64,000 bases of DNA, taken from positions 1 through 64,000 of IMG/VR virus record IMGVR_UViG_3300042569_002782. One strand, 5' to 3'. Positions within the stretch are counted from its first letter, which is position 1, and each line of letters begins with the position of its first letter. This DNA is from a virus. Positions 8,901-16,600 of this stretch are shown here, piece by piece. The position numbers and the translations under genes are program-made. The notes under the pieces were generated by a model. That model was not told the origin of the DNA. It saw only the letters and a program-made list of their open reading frames with translations, and searched no databases.

Positions 8901-10301
8901 GGGAGGAATACCAACTAAGGGCAATTCTATGTATTTCCCGGTAACCTCCAGGATGAGGTCTCGCTGCGCTGTGCTGCCGCTAGCATCAGCTACACGAATC
9001 GTTACAAACTGCTTGCCAATTACAGCTGTTGCTGCGTTACAGGTAACCCATCCAGACTCCGATACGGCAAACCCGGTAGGGATGGTGCCGCTTATAACAT
9101 CCCACTGGTAGGGGTTGGCGGGTGTGATCTGAGTATAAGTGGAAGTTCCTGGGCCAATGCCGGTAACATTGCCACCCATTGCCTTTAGCTGAAAGCCTGC
9201 ATACCAGGCATCACCATATTGGTGCGATGGTATCACCAGAGTCTCTAGCTCTAGGGGCTTGTTTTGCTTGGGGTCAGTGGGATCAATGACATATAGCTCA
9301 CCGTTAAACGCATAAGATCCTCCAACTCCTAAAGGGGAGGTTGCAATTCTGATGATTGGATACCATGACCCGAAGGCCATCTCATACCCATCGACCACGA
9401 TTCCATCCAACTTAGAGGCGTCTCCTCTCAGGGCAACAGCGCAGTTGTAGTCATTTGGCCGGTATAAGACGCAATCTGGATCCACATAAATGACCGTGGG
9501 GACAGCTACGTTGTAATCCCCAGCAAAACTGGAATCTTGGGCAGGATACACTAAAGTATTATTATTCCCCTGGATTGTTATTCTTGCGCCCACCTCAAGG
9601 TATCTTTTAATTCTGCAGTTTCCATTTATCTGGACGACACTGGTTCTTCCGACAAACCATTTACCAACCGTTGCTACGCTGTTTATGTTGTAAACTACGT
9701 CCAGGGCTTTTTGTATTGATGGGTAGTCGTCGGCAATTCTGTTACCAACACAGCCGAAAAAATCAGCAGAAATAAAGTCATCCCATACCCTTCTCCACAC
9801 TCCATTAGTGCCGGGGGCAGTCTCACCAACCCCGTTAAGAAAATTCTCAAGATTTGCCCTGGTCCCATTGTACGGAACCGTGGGACTTATGAAAGTTCCG
9901 CCATCGTGAAGTGATTTAGGGGTGTCTGCTTCCCACTGAAACCATCCGCTTCCCCGTGTGGTTTCGTATGGAGATGTTAAGATCAATACCGCTTCCTGAT
10001 AGGAAACATAAAACCTTTTAACAAACACCATCCCCGACGTTGGGGCGGTTTGAAGATCTGAAATTGACCCAATTATACCTGATCCCCCTGTCTTTTCAAC
10101 GAAGTCAGTATCTAAAATTCCGTTCCAAAACCAATACTCCGTAAGTTGCCCTGAAATGTACACCCCCGCAGTTAAACCCTGGTAGCGAATAATGGGCTCA
10201 ATGGCCGATAACGCTTCAGCCGTGCTGTCATAAGGACCATAGCGTTCGTCAGTTGCCTTAGGAGCTTGAACAATTAGGTTATCATTTAGATTGATTGCCA
10301 T
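5934..10301 (-). CDS. Large multidomain tail fibre (beta-helix, Ig-like and LamG)
   Basis: A 1455-residue protein. Residues 1-73 are the fibre anchor shared with the 249-residue fibre. Next comes a part typical of pectate-lyase-like beta-helix spikes (ADDYPSIQKALDVVYN, then VQINGNCRIKRYLEVGA). The middle has three or four Ig-like putative-domain repeats of the He_PIG type (PYQWDVISGTIPTGFAVSES, GLVMNLTTGEVTGTPTANSF, ALPSGLAISAEGLISGTP). A second beta-helix follows (NVHIFENFFINACDVGISSD), then a LamG domain around residues 1070-1210 (LTLEFLVYPLRNNVS) and a C-terminal beta domain. The architecture fits a polysaccharide-binding or degrading receptor-binding fibre. No catalytic residues could be assigned. 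Confidence 0.8.
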   Translation of the reverse strand: MAINLNDNLIVQAPKATDERYGPYDSTAEALSAIEPIIRYQGLTAGVYISGQLTEYWFWNGILDTDFVEKTGGSGIIGSISDLQTAPTSGMVFVKRFYVSYQEAVLILTSPYETTRGSGWFQWEADTPKSLHDGGTFISPTVPYNGTRANLENFLNGVGETAPGTNGVWRRVWDDFISADFFGCVGNRIADDYPSIQKALDVVYNINSVATVGKWFVGRTSVVQINGNCRIKRYLEVGARITIQGNNNTLVYPAQDSSFAGDYNVAVPTVIYVDPDCVLYRPNDYNCAVALRGDASKLDGIVVDGYEMAFGSWYPIIRIATSPLGVGGSYAFNGELYVIDPTDPKQNKPLELETLVIPSHQYGDAWYAGFQLKAMGGNVTGIGPGTSTYTQITPANPYQWDVISGTIPTGFAVSESGWVTCNAATAVIGKQFVTIRVADASGSTAQRDLILEVTGKYIELPLVGIPPATINQAYKYTFNVLNNDGVSHYWWIVNGPEGLVMNLTTGEVTGTPTANSFGQYTLKVAITSATSTVNFEANTLIDEILIDFTVENTAYPSLYGSLADAAIGVAYQGTIYPVGGVGPFTWQIDPARSTGNNQPGYPTTTSPAPGLNLSTDGIRALITGTPTTSGNFSFFLIGTDSTGKSVSGLISFLGNTWAARPQLKTSLIWNLPVAVKGQPYSYQVEATVSGCTFSAKALPSGLAISAEGLISGTPLGGRYANGVACEWSVKMSNFTVRNFRGAAGVKVDGPSNVHIFENFFINACDVGISSDNMFDSRLQSFYIYNTRIGLQMRGGTAANTYTNGRIEYIHEHGVTALFSPDNVWSTVYWDTCGYAAISADRSDYWTVSGCFFFRGGRRVPPRGKYYMPDSPVDISTHIKAISCKDWVIGTNNMVRGCDNGGSSSTYLRRYESNGRRLYIRPYASIVLERCTGFKITGNGLDGCTRESVYSINSEFEFEYNDALLSGNTVQRKNQFETFSQNEQPVINLLKNPSKANFTPEGTEDNIDTYFPSNVLLLQGNEFVDRSTRALTLNNTNVTINNSIFRFSTGSFFFNGTNALLTPGVADNNNPTAPFYFGSDDLTLEFLVYPLRNNVSQTLIDFGATSESAPFALILDANGKLALARNRSTGGQTIDATSLRTIPINIFTKLVMTITRGMARVYIDDIIEPSLTISFSGRFIISGFNRPIMGRGGFSGATDFFQGYMQQIRITKPVSRYGLLTILKPQTRAFSIVNLGPLPPDTLVYSPAAAETEFFFADRSNSIKLGPSASIQKPIYIIRRTKNDVVIDLRAGQGSYTAGQINPSYYIYRFQKAAETGVTSYTFQTCEFRAWAARVGYPEELDKLRGKKMFLCLWARSNRKNSVTLFTQFYAGTSGNNFKVDGGFHTKFNVPPFWRKYTFAIEAPDLDLTLVDPYTSNALLKFYFDDKSQTYDVEFGAMFFYENDGKFGFTPYNEEL

Positions 10302-10462
10302 TCTGGTATCTAATCAAGGGTTCTAGTTACTTAATCGAGTCAAGCTTTTGCTTTTACGCAACTTGGCGAGCTTTCCACCGAATATTGAAAATGCATTACA
10401 ATAAATTCTACCCGCTTTGCTGGTTTGAGTTAGGTGGGGGCACATGGGCACAAGACGTACCC

Positions 10463-11101
10463 TCATATTCTCTGAAACTCCATGTTTATAGTGTAAAAAC
10501 CTTTTTCTAATAGAAAAGAGCTTTCCTCTGGCGCGTAGTATGACTCGCTACTAAGGTCAATGAGCATACTAGGCACCGCACCTTGCTGCGTGGAGGCTGT
10601 TGTATTCAACTTAAAGCCGCTGGCAATAACGGATACGTTTGCAGTTGGAACTTTTACTGGGGAAAGTTCATCCCAGGTAGCCGCCACAACATAGTCAACA
10701 TTCGCATCAAGCTCTGGGCCATTGGTAATGTCAAACCAGCAGTAATACGGCGCTACGGTTGGGGCGGCATCTGCAATGCAAGTAGCTGAGGCTAGGAAAT
10801 CCTGCTGCCAAATGAGAACAGGAAGCCCGGGACTAGTAAAGTCCCATATTCCCACTGAATGATCTAAGGTAGACGGTTGGTTGATTCGGGGCATTGCGGT
10901 AGGGTCAGCCTGCGTCGGCTTGTATATCCCAATACGAGTAAGTTGTCGGTTAAAGTCCGTAGTGAAATGGTATCCTAGAATATAGGGTCCATCCGCCACT
11001 TCACGTTCGCTTACGTTTACGACAGGGGCCGTAGTGAACCCGAATGCCACATCTATAGTGGGTGATGGGCTTGTCCAATATGGATTTAGTATGAAGGGCA
11101 T
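10463..11101 (-). CDS. Beta-rich virion or fibre-associated protein
   Basis: A 212-residue protein starting at ATG 11101, 1 nt after the stop of the preceding gene; a longer frame extends to 11245 but would lie inside that gene. The sequence MPFILNPYWTSPSPTIDVAF is followed by TTAPVVNVSERE, ILGYHFTTDFNRQLTRIGIY and VDYVVAATWDELSP. This resembles a DUF4082-like/jelly-roll module (HFTTD, RIGIY, Y-V-V-A) found in surface proteins. It probably works with the preceding 375-residue protein, given the near-zero spacing. No firm family assignment. Confidence 0.6.
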   Translation of the reverse strand: MPFILNPYWTSPSPTIDVAFGFTTAPVVNVSEREVADGPYILGYHFTTDFNRQLTRIGIYKPTQADPTAMPRINQPSTLDHSVGIWDFTSPGLPVLIWQQDFLASATCIADAAPTVAPYYCWFDITNGPELDANVDYVVAATWDELSPVKVPTANVSVIASGFKLNTTASTQQGAVPSMLIDLSSESYYAPEESSFLLEKGFYTINMEFQRI

Positions 11102-11102
11102 A

Positions 11103-12230
11103 TTAAGAATTGAGTAGTTGTATAGTGCCGCTTGTATTCGTAGCGTAGTCACTGATATAAATTTTATAGTTGATGCCGGACCAATACCCATTCGGGGAAT
11201 TAACAGCTCGGGTGTTCGGGGGAAGGATGAAATTTCCGGCACCAATCGACCCTTGGTTTAAGGGGGTATTAAACCACTTTGTCTTTGTGGTATCTGCCGC
11301 AGGATGAGCGAACCAAATATATTCTGCTGAAGCGTCAAATGTAGCACCAATCGTCCCGCTTGCCGAAGCAAGGACTTTCGTAGTCGTGCCCGCTTCGATA
11401 CTGGTTGCGATTGACTCTGCGGATGGTGCTGCCGAGGATTTACCCCAGAAGTAAGGGTAGATACCGTTAATAGATGCCGAACTCGAAGTTAGAGCGCCAG
11501 AGGATTGGGGGGCATTGGCGGATAGTAATGCTGGGGGGCGAGCATCGGTAGACCCTTTATTAGTTTTCTTTGCTAGGCCCGATGCGAAACCGCCAGTACC
11601 ATCCCATGTTGTTGTGCCTGCCGTCACGGTTAGGTTATCGGTGTAATTGTGGGGGTACGAAAAGTTCGGGTTGTTCGGGTTAGTGTAGCCGAATTGGTCC
11701 GGTACATTCGCGTGTGGGGAACCCGATGGACTAGAAACGTTGCTTATCGTAGAGCCATCTTTCCTAAGGGTTAAAGATCCGAAGGCTCCTGCGTCGTTTT
11801 TGATTCCAGTGACTGTTAGTACCTGAGAAAGTGTAGACCCGATCTCTTTGATGCCGGATTGAGAAAAGGAAAGGGAAATTGTGGGGATTGTGTATGTTGG
11901 TTGCAAAGTGGGGAATAAAATCGCATCTAAAACCTGGACAAGGTTTCTCGTCTTCCACACAGATGCGGGCTGAGCGATTGCACCCCCGACAGGGACACTT
12001 TGTTCCGTATCGGGGACTAAGGTATTATATTGCGTTGACAGGTTTTGACCAGTTAAGGTAAGACCAACATTGGGGTCGATGGTCACCAGAGTTTCATCAC
12101 CGCCGCCTTGGGGAACAATTTCCCATGTCAAAGCTGCAGCGTTCCACTTGTATTGATTAACGCCGGGGACGGGGATTTCCGGGAATAATTGCCCATTGGT
12201 GGGGCTATCTGGGAAGACGATCACCGTCAT
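11103..12230 (-). CDS. Virion or fibre-associated beta protein
   Basis: A 375-residue protein. The start MTVIVFPDSPTNGQLF followed by YKWNAAALTWEIVPQG resembles the tryptophan-type anchor of the 782-residue collagen-like fibre ([17 protein letters not shown]), so it is likely another tail-attached protein. The remainder is Ser/Thr/Asn-rich with beta-sandwich features (SLSFSQSGIKEIGSTLSQV, FASGLAKKTNKGSTDA, EYIWFAHPA). A GGGTAAAA octamer at 12258-12265 precedes the ATG by about 27 nt, so the gene probably starts a late transcription unit. Confidence 0.65.
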   Translation of the reverse strand: MTVIVFPDSPTNGQLFPEIPVPGVNQYKWNAAALTWEIVPQGGGDETLVTIDPNVGLTLTGQNLSTQYNTLVPDTEQSVPVGGAIAQPASVWKTRNLVQVLDAILFPTLQPTYTIPTISLSFSQSGIKEIGSTLSQVLTVTGIKNDAGAFGSLTLRKDGSTISNVSSPSGSPHANVPDQFGYTNPNNPNFSYPHNYTDNLTVTAGTTTWDGTGGFASGLAKKTNKGSTDARPPALLSANAPQSSGALTSSSASINGIYPYFWGKSSAAPSAESIATSIEAGTTTKVLASASGTIGATFDASAEYIWFAHPAADTTKTKWFNTPLNQGSIGAGNFILPPNTRAVNSPNGYWSGINYKIYISDYATNTSGTIQLLNS

Positions 12231-12257
12231 TGCGAACTAGATGGGGGCACTGTCTAG

Positions 12258-12265
12258 TTTTACCC
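12258..12265 (-). promoter_or_regulatory. Putative late promoter octamer GGGTAAAA
   Basis: Minus-strand GGGTAAAA, last A 28 nt before the ATG at 12230. It belongs to the set of octamers described in the findings. Confidence 0.5.
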
Positions 12266-12274
12266 TTGTTGCGG

Positions 12275-12408
12275 TTAGTTTGGATAAAACATGGGGAATA
12301 GATGCCGGGTGTAAAAGTCCAGTTGTTGTTGGGCTGCTATAGCGAAATCCTTGGGACTTAGCCCATTTGAGCAGGGACTGCTCCTGTCATTGACCCTTGA
12401 AACGCCAT
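12275..12408 (-). CDS. 44-residue small protein with an apparent 1-nt frame break
   Basis: ATG 12408 opens MAFQGSMTGAVPAQMG and hits TAA at once. In the adjacent frame the sequence continues GLSPKDFAIAAQQQLDF and then YTRHLFPMFYPN to a stop at 12275. If the G3 run at 12362-12364 (CCC on the plus strand) had one more base, the two parts would join into one 44-residue protein. Its amphipathic helix is protein-like and it lies directly after the kinase gene. Sequencing error, pseudogene or slippage cannot be separated from one sequence. Confidence 0.45.
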
Positions 12409-12415
12409 ACCCCTA

Positions 12416-13783
12416 TTAGACTCCTTCATAATACATATTGATATACTTACGTGCGTTCTGATTGCTGACTTTCTCCCATACCCCCCTTCTAAATGATTCT
12501 GCCGAATGTTGAATGCCGAATGTTGCTATATCTTTAGCCTCACTCTTCGTCAGTCCGTCTTTTTCCATTTCTGTCATCACTTTATTGAAATTCCTTTCCA
12601 ACACATCAGCTTGTTTGCCTGTCGGGTAATTTGTCATCGCGAAGTTAGTCCCTGTCCATCCACCTAAAGCTTCAGATAAGGCTGCTTTCCAGTTTTTCTG
12701 AGATAACCCCAAATCAACAAACCTGGCCACCCCCTTATCATCAATAATTAAATTATCGCCCTTAGCATCATTGTGGGCATACCCTAGTTTATGCAATTTT
12801 CCCATAGTGATATTGTAAGCGTCATCTTTGTCAATGCCATTGATCTTTTGAGGGGCCTTGTAAAGGGGGACTCCTGGAACAACTTCCATAGCAATCATAC
12901 CTTTGTGGATGGTACCGTTATCCATGTTGCTATGGGCATTCTTTACGAATCTGGAGGCTATTAATTTGGGGCCCAAACCGACTTCCCCCAGTTTTTTAAT
13001 TAAGGTAGCCTCAGTTCTACCGATATCCCCAACCTTAACGCCAATTTCATTAGGCATTCCATCCGAGTATCCAAGTAACTTCTTCGTGGGTATCTTCAGG
13101 AATGCTCCATAGCCCCCTGCACCCAATACCCGGGAGCCTGATCCTTCAACTGCGCTCCACTTTACCTTATCTGCTTTCTCTGAGCCATCAATGCTTATAG
13201 TGCCTTCGGGGCCTAGCCTTTTCATTTTGTCTAATAACTTACTGGCGGCTTCTCTGACTTTTCTTACCTTATCTGCAGGGATATCACCATTCTTATGGGT
13301 AGTCATTGGGGCTGAGGGCCGAGTCCGTGCCACAGTTTCTTTAGGGGTCTTAGGAACTGGTTGATTCTTTAGTTTCTTGGCAGCATTTATTCTGCCTATA
13401 AGGGTGCGAAACCTTTGAATGGCTTGGCCAAAAAATAGTCCCAAGTTGTGTTCTTTGTCTTGAGTTTGCTTATTTATTGGTGGTGAATTCTTTCCCGTAG
13501 GGGGGTTCTTAATTGGGGGATTTTGGACAGGGGTAAAGGCAACTGGTTTGGTAACACCAAAAATCCTGTCCCTTACTTTTATCAGAGAACCCACAACAAC
13601 ATCAGGCAACTCGATAAGACAAGTCTTCACCCCTTCGATACAAGTTGCTGAGCAGCTTTTACCGATAGAGCACCTTTTACGACCACCCCCGACAGCATTT
13701 GATTTGGACTTCAGAATCTCAGAACTCGATGGCGCATTGCCGGAGGGTGCCGCAAAGTTGAATTGTCCTTCACCATTTACCAC
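12416..13783 (-). CDS. Protein kinase 1 with N-terminal Cys tag
   Basis: A 455-residue protein with a GTG start at 13783 and AAAGG just upstream. Residues 36-56 carry the tag KRCSIGKSCSATCIEGVKTC (C38, C44, C48, C55), shared with three other proteins in this window. A low-complexity linker with PPI/K-rich text follows. The kinase domain spans about residues 205-455: glycine loop GAGGYG (221-226), ATP lysine K250 in GVKVG, helix-C E258, catalytic loop HNDAKGDN (D339, N344) and metal-binding FVDLGL (D357). All key residues are present, so activity is likely, with Ser/Thr or small-molecule substrates unknown. The next upstream gene is a 59-residue helical partner. A sigma70-like promoter lies before the pair. 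Confidence 0.75.
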   Translation of the reverse strand: MVNGEGQFNFAAPSGNAPSSSEILKSKSNAVGGGRKRCSIGKSCSATCIEGVKTCLIELPDVVVGSLIKVRDRIFGVTKPVAFTPVQNPPIKNPPTGKNSPPINKQTQDKEHNLGLFFGQAIQRFRTLIGRINAAKKLKNQPVPKTPKETVARTRPSAPMTTHKNGDIPADKVRKVREAASKLLDKMKRLGPEGTISIDGSEKADKVKWSAVEGSGSRVLGAGGYGAFLKIPTKKLLGYSDGMPNEIGVKVGDIGRTEATLIKKLGEVGLGPKLIASRFVKNAHSNMDNGTIHKGMIAMEVVPGVPLYKAPQKINGIDKDDAYNITMGKLHKLGYAHNDAKGDNLIIDDKGVARFVDLGLSQKNWKAALSEALGGWTGTNFAMTNYPTGKQADVLERNFNKVMTEMEKDGLTKSEAKDIATFGIQHSAESFRRGVWEKVSNQNARKYINMYYEGV

Positions 13784-13792
13784 GCGGTGCCT

Positions 13793-13972
13793 TTAACCCA
13801 GATATTGCCAAGCAGTGACTACATCCTCAGATACCAACCCATCAATATCCATCTTTTGAGCAGCGTCTAGGGCCCTAAGGGATTCAACCCGCTTGGCAGG
13901 GTCTCTGCGTAACTTTTTGTAACGCTCCATGAGCTTTTGGTATTTGTCGTCGTTGCTTAGTTGAGATGCCAT
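13793..13972 (-). CDS. 59-residue helical partner of kinase 1
   Basis: ATG 13972 to TAA 13793. The protein MASQLSNDDKYQKLMERYKK continues LRRDPAKRVESLRALDAAQ and ends QYLG. It is homologous to the 59-residue protein at 57767-57946, which adjoins kinase 3: both have KYQKLM, RRDPA and AAQ at matching places and the same length. No signal peptide or membrane segment; predicted to be two helices. Because two kinases have the same kind of neighbour, I infer a functional pair such as a chaperone, docking factor or inhibitor. Confidence 0.65.
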   Translation of the reverse strand: MASQLSNDDKYQKLMERYKKLRRDPAKRVESLRALDAAQKMDIDGLVSEDVVTAWQYLG

Positions 13973-14021
13973 TTGTTATGGGGGAGTTTTGAGTTATCAG
14001 GCTGTTAAGCCGCATACACCT

Positions 14022-14051
14022 ATTATACCCCGTGGTCGCTGCCTTTGTCAA
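14022..14051 (-). promoter_or_regulatory. Sigma70-like promoter before the 59-residue gene and kinase 1
   Basis: Minus strand: -35 TTGACA at 14046-14051, 18-nt spacer, -10 TATAAT at 14022-14027. The hexamers are perfect consensus. The GGGG directly before TATAAT also gives GGGTATAA, close to the late octamer, so timing is ambiguous. It overlaps the end of the interrupted gene. Confidence 0.55.
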
Positions 14052-14173
14052 CCTTCCTCTCGGTCTTCTTCGGATTTGATGAAATCCTTAAGGTCTTTGA
14101 CATATACGCGAAGATCTTGGGCCTTTTGAAGATGCCAATGTTGTTTAGTTTTCAAGTAAAGCATCATGTGGTT

Positions 14174-14330
14174 TTGACTTCCTCCCCGCCGTGAACGGCG
14201 GAGATTCCTTCTACGCTGCGCATGGGGATGCCTCAGCGATCGGGTGGGTTGGCGCTTCACAGCCTGCTGCCACCAAAGCGGTGGACTGATGCGTGGCTCC
14301 ACGCCCGTTTCGACCCTCCGCCAGTCCGGC
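14174..14330 (-). ncRNA. Predicted omega-RNA region at the right end of the IS
   Basis: In this family the 3' end of tnpB and the right end are transcribed as the TnpB guide RNA, with the guide being the flanking DNA. The region contains the CCGCCG/CGGCGG hairpin and ends in TCAA at 14174. The adjoining guide on the minus strand would start AACCACATGATGCTTTAC. The 5' limit is only approximate. Confidence 0.45.
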
Positions 14331-15419
14331 GGCGAGAATGTTCAAGGCAGCGTTGATGTCACGGTCGTGGACCGTTCCGCAGCTCGGGCACTGCCACTCC
14401 CGAATCGAAAGATCCTTCTTGCCGTCGTGATGCCCGCAGGTTGAGCACACCTGGCTGGTGGGGGGCCATCGGTTGATGACCACCACTTCACGCCCGTACT
14501 GCTCAGCCTTGGACTCCAGCAGGATCCGCAGCTGACGCCAGCCTGCATCGGCAATCGAGCGGGCCAGCTTCCTGTTCTTCAGCATCCCCGACACATTCAG
14601 GTCTTCCAGCACCACCGTTTGGTTCTCACGGATGAGGCGGGTCGAAAGCTGATGCTGATAGTCGAGGCGCCGATCGCCAACCTTGGCGTGCAGCTTGGCC
14701 ACCTTGCGCCTGGCGATTACCAAGCGGTTGGAACCCCGTTGCTTGTGCTTCAGGTTGCGCTGTAGCCGCCGCAGTCGCTTGAGCGCAGAGCGCAGGAACT
14801 TCGGCGGGGCGAGCTTTTCACCGTCAGAAGTGACGGCGAGGGATACCAAGCCTAGGTCGATGCCAACCGCCCTGCCATTCGCTGGCAAAGGAGTCGGCTC
14901 AATATCCACAACGAAGCTGGCGAAGAATCGCCCACTTGCATCGCGGATGACGGTGACGCTGCTCGGATCCGAAGGCAGATCCCGGCTCCACTCAATCGGC
15001 ACCGGGCCGATCTTGCTGAGCGTCAGCGTCCTCCCCCCTGTGCGGAACACATGGGACATGAAGCAAACGGACTGCGCACCACGGCGCTTTTTGAAGCGTG
15101 GCGGCTTGACCTTCGCGCCCTTGCGCTTGCCTTTCAGGCTGGCCCACCAGTTGCGGTACGCCTGATCGAGGTTGCGCACGGACTGCTGCAGCACCACATT
15201 GCTGGGCTCCGCCAGCCACTGCCGCTCTGGCGTCTGCTTGGCCTGCGTGATGCAGAGCTTGGCCAGGACGGGGTAGCTGGTCTTTTGCCCAGCGGCATAC
15301 AGCTCACGGCTCTTGGCCAGGGCGTCGTTCCATACCACACGGGCGCAGCCGAACGCACGAGCCAGCGCCACCTGCTGATGCGGGTGGGGGTAGAGCCGGA
15401 AGCGGTAGCGTTGCTTCAT
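14211..15419 (-). CDS. tnpB: TnpB RNA-guided nuclease (IS605 OrfB)
   Basis: A 402-residue protein from ATG 15419 (MKQRYRFRLYPHPHQQ); an upstream in-frame start at 15461 is less likely because the family begins with this motif. An N-terminal helix-turn-helix/WED-like part is followed by a split RuvC nuclease: GIDLGLVSLAV (first Asp), VVLEDLNVSGM (Glu) and HDRDINAALNIL (last Asp). A zinc finger CSTCGHHD...CPSCG sits between the last two. All catalytic residues are present, so the protein should be an active guide-RNA endonuclease that helps retain or re-insert the element. GC-rich codons differ from the phage genes. Confidence 0.93.
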   Translation of the reverse strand: MKQRYRFRLYPHPHQQVALARAFGCARVVWNDALAKSRELYAAGQKTSYPVLAKLCITQAKQTPERQWLAEPSNVVLQQSVRNLDQAYRNWWASLKGKRKGAKVKPPRFKKRRGAQSVCFMSHVFRTGGRTLTLSKIGPVPIEWSRDLPSDPSSVTVIRDASGRFFASFVVDIEPTPLPANGRAVGIDLGLVSLAVTSDGEKLAPPKFLRSALKRLRRLQRNLKHKQRGSNRLVIARRKVAKLHAKVGDRRLDYQHQLSTRLIRENQTVVLEDLNVSGMLKNRKLARSIADAGWRQLRILLESKAEQYGREVVVINRWPPTSQVCSTCGHHDGKKDLSIREWQCPSCGTVHDRDINAALNILAAGLAEGRNGRGATHQSTALVAAGCEAPTHPIAEASPCAA

Positions 15420-15448
15420 ACCAACCACCATACCAAACTTGGGGTGCA

Positions 15449-15766
15449 ATGGCGCAACCACCGCTTAGGCGAGGAAGGCACAGCGTTTCTCGGCTTGTCG
15501 TTCATTTGGTCTTTGTGGTCAAGTATCGGCGCAAGGCGCTGAGCGGGGCGGCATTGGATCGGATGCACGAGGTCTGCCTGGGCATTGCCGAGCGGATGGG
15601 CTTCCAGCTGCTTGAGCTGAACGGCGAAGCAGACCATGTGCATCTGCTGGCGGGGCGCCCATCGAGCGTCTCAGGGAGTATGTGGAGTCTCAGGAAAAGC
15701 CGTCCTCAAGGACGGGGTTTGTGTCCCAGAACAGCCCCGTTATCAATGGCTTTAAGCAAGCTATGA
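15449..15766 (+). pseudogene. tnpA (Y1 HUH transposase), 3'-truncated
   Basis: Plus-strand frame, divergent from tnpB. The first about 70 residues match IS200-type TnpA: RLVVHLVFVVKYRRKALSG, then MGFQLLELNGEADHVHLLAG with the HUH-type His-Val-His. After GRPSSVSG the similarity stops and the frame runs through the end hairpin into phage DNA. A normal TnpA is about 130-150 residues with a catalytic tyrosine in a C-terminal helix, which is missing here. An internal deletion is inferred, and the element cannot transpose on its own TnpA. Confidence 0.8.
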
Positions 15767-15845
15767 ATTACTGGGTTCCACGGGCCCCTTATTGGGTTAT
15801 CCCATTCTCTTTTTGACATTTGACCTACCTACTATTCTATGGGCA

Positions 15846-16577
15846 TCACTTAATAACATTGAGACTTCTATTGAAGTACATCCTGCGGTCTTCCAACCCA
15901 TTATAACCACCATTTACTCTGCGGGTAACTTGTTCTACGGTGGGATTCTTATCACATAGGGCATTCATCCCATTGTTAAACCACCAAAAACCTGCCGAGG
16001 AAAATGGATACTTATCAGCTACATAATTAGCCCCTTGCATAACTTGTGGATCTTTGATAAAATTGGCAAAGTCCTGATAGTTTGCTCTACCTGTAAGCTG
16101 AATGTAACCGGCACCTTTGAAGCGGGGGCCATCCCCCGGTTGGGTATTTCCCAGATCTTTCCTACCTTCGTAATCCCAACCCGAAGCCAACTCTTTCTTC
16201 CAGCGACCACCACCAGATTCATGCGCAGTTTGACTAAGGAAATGACGAATTCTTTGCGGAGTTGTGATTGCAAATTCTTCTAGACATCTATTAAGTTCGG
16301 TTACTTCAGAATCTAAAATCAAGCTTGGGGCACATTGCCAAATATATGCCAGAGACTCTTTGGAAACATACTGCTTTGGGGTTGGTGGCCTAGTGGGAGT
16401 TGGTGGTTTGTAGGGTGTACGATATTTCCTTACCCAACTAGCCTCATCTGTAAATAGTTCGGGTTGTTTAGCAAAAACCGCCTTGGCAAAATCCAAAAAG
16501 GCACTTTCTTGAAGGGGGTTGTCTGTTCTACGGTTATTGACAAAATCTAAGAATTTCTCTGCAGTGAATTGGGGCAT
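15846..16577 (-). CDS. Endolysin, glycoside hydrolase family 19 (chitinase-like lysozyme)
   Basis: A 243-residue protein from ATG 16577 ([13 protein letters not shown]); the frame is open further upstream, but a late octamer 24 nt before this ATG supports it. Residues about 95-243 are a GH19 domain: [14 protein letters not shown] holds the catalytic Glu, then [19 protein letters not shown] and [17 protein letters not shown]19 phage enzymes cut the glycan chains of peptidoglycan for lysis. The N-terminal 70 residues ([17 protein letters not shown], then a [10 protein letters not shown] linker) may be a cell-wall binding module. No signal peptide is seen, so release probably needs a holin. Confidence 0.88.
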   Translation of the reverse strand: MPQFTAEKFLDFVNNRRTDNPLQESAFLDFAKAVFAKQPELFTDEASWVRKYRTPYKPPTPTRPPTPKQYVSKESLAYIWQCAPSLILDSEVTELNRCLEEFAITTPQRIRHFLSQTAHESGGGRWKKELASGWDYEGRKDLGNTQPGDGPRFKGAGYIQLTGRANYQDFANFIKDPQVMQGANYVADKYPFSSAGFWWFNNGMNALCDKNPTVEQVTRRVNGGYNGLEDRRMYFNRSLNVIK

Positions 16578-16600
16578 CTTGTTTCGGGTATCTATTGCTA

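Larger units (their letters stand above)
14174..15741 (-). mobile_element. IS200/IS605-type element (1568 bp, ISDra2-like target TTGAT)
   Basis: On the minus strand the element begins right after TTGAT (15746-15742) with AACGGGG and ends ...GAAGTCAA at 14174. The left-end hairpin is CCGTCCTTGAGGACGG and the right-end hairpin CCGCCGTTCACGGCGG. There is no target duplication, as known for this single-strand transposition family. Inside are a complete tnpB (minus) and a truncated divergent tnpA (plus). The element is clearly more GC-rich than the phage DNA around it, which suggests recent arrival from a high-GC host. Boundaries were chosen because excision restores an open frame and leaves TTGAT, the ISDra2-type target. 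Confidence 0.85.
14048..15819 (-). pseudogene. 67-codon phage gene interrupted by the IS605-type element
   Basis: The 5' part runs from ATG 15819 to 15742 (26 codons: MSKREWDNPIRGPWNPVIHS, then LLKAID). The 3' part runs from 14173 to the TGA at 14048 (NHMMLYLKTKQHWHLQKAQD and 21 further residues). If bases 14174-15741 are removed, the two parts join exactly in frame (ATT GAT / AAC CAC), giving a 67-residue charged helical protein. It was the gene directly downstream of the endolysin. Its function is unknown. The 3' fragment keeps internal ATG codons but has no obvious promoter of its own. Confidence 0.8.

Noticed and set aside
14992-15358. Several open frames inside the IS in other frames
   Set aside because: High GC gives long spurious frames; only tnpB and the tnpA remnant have family motifs.
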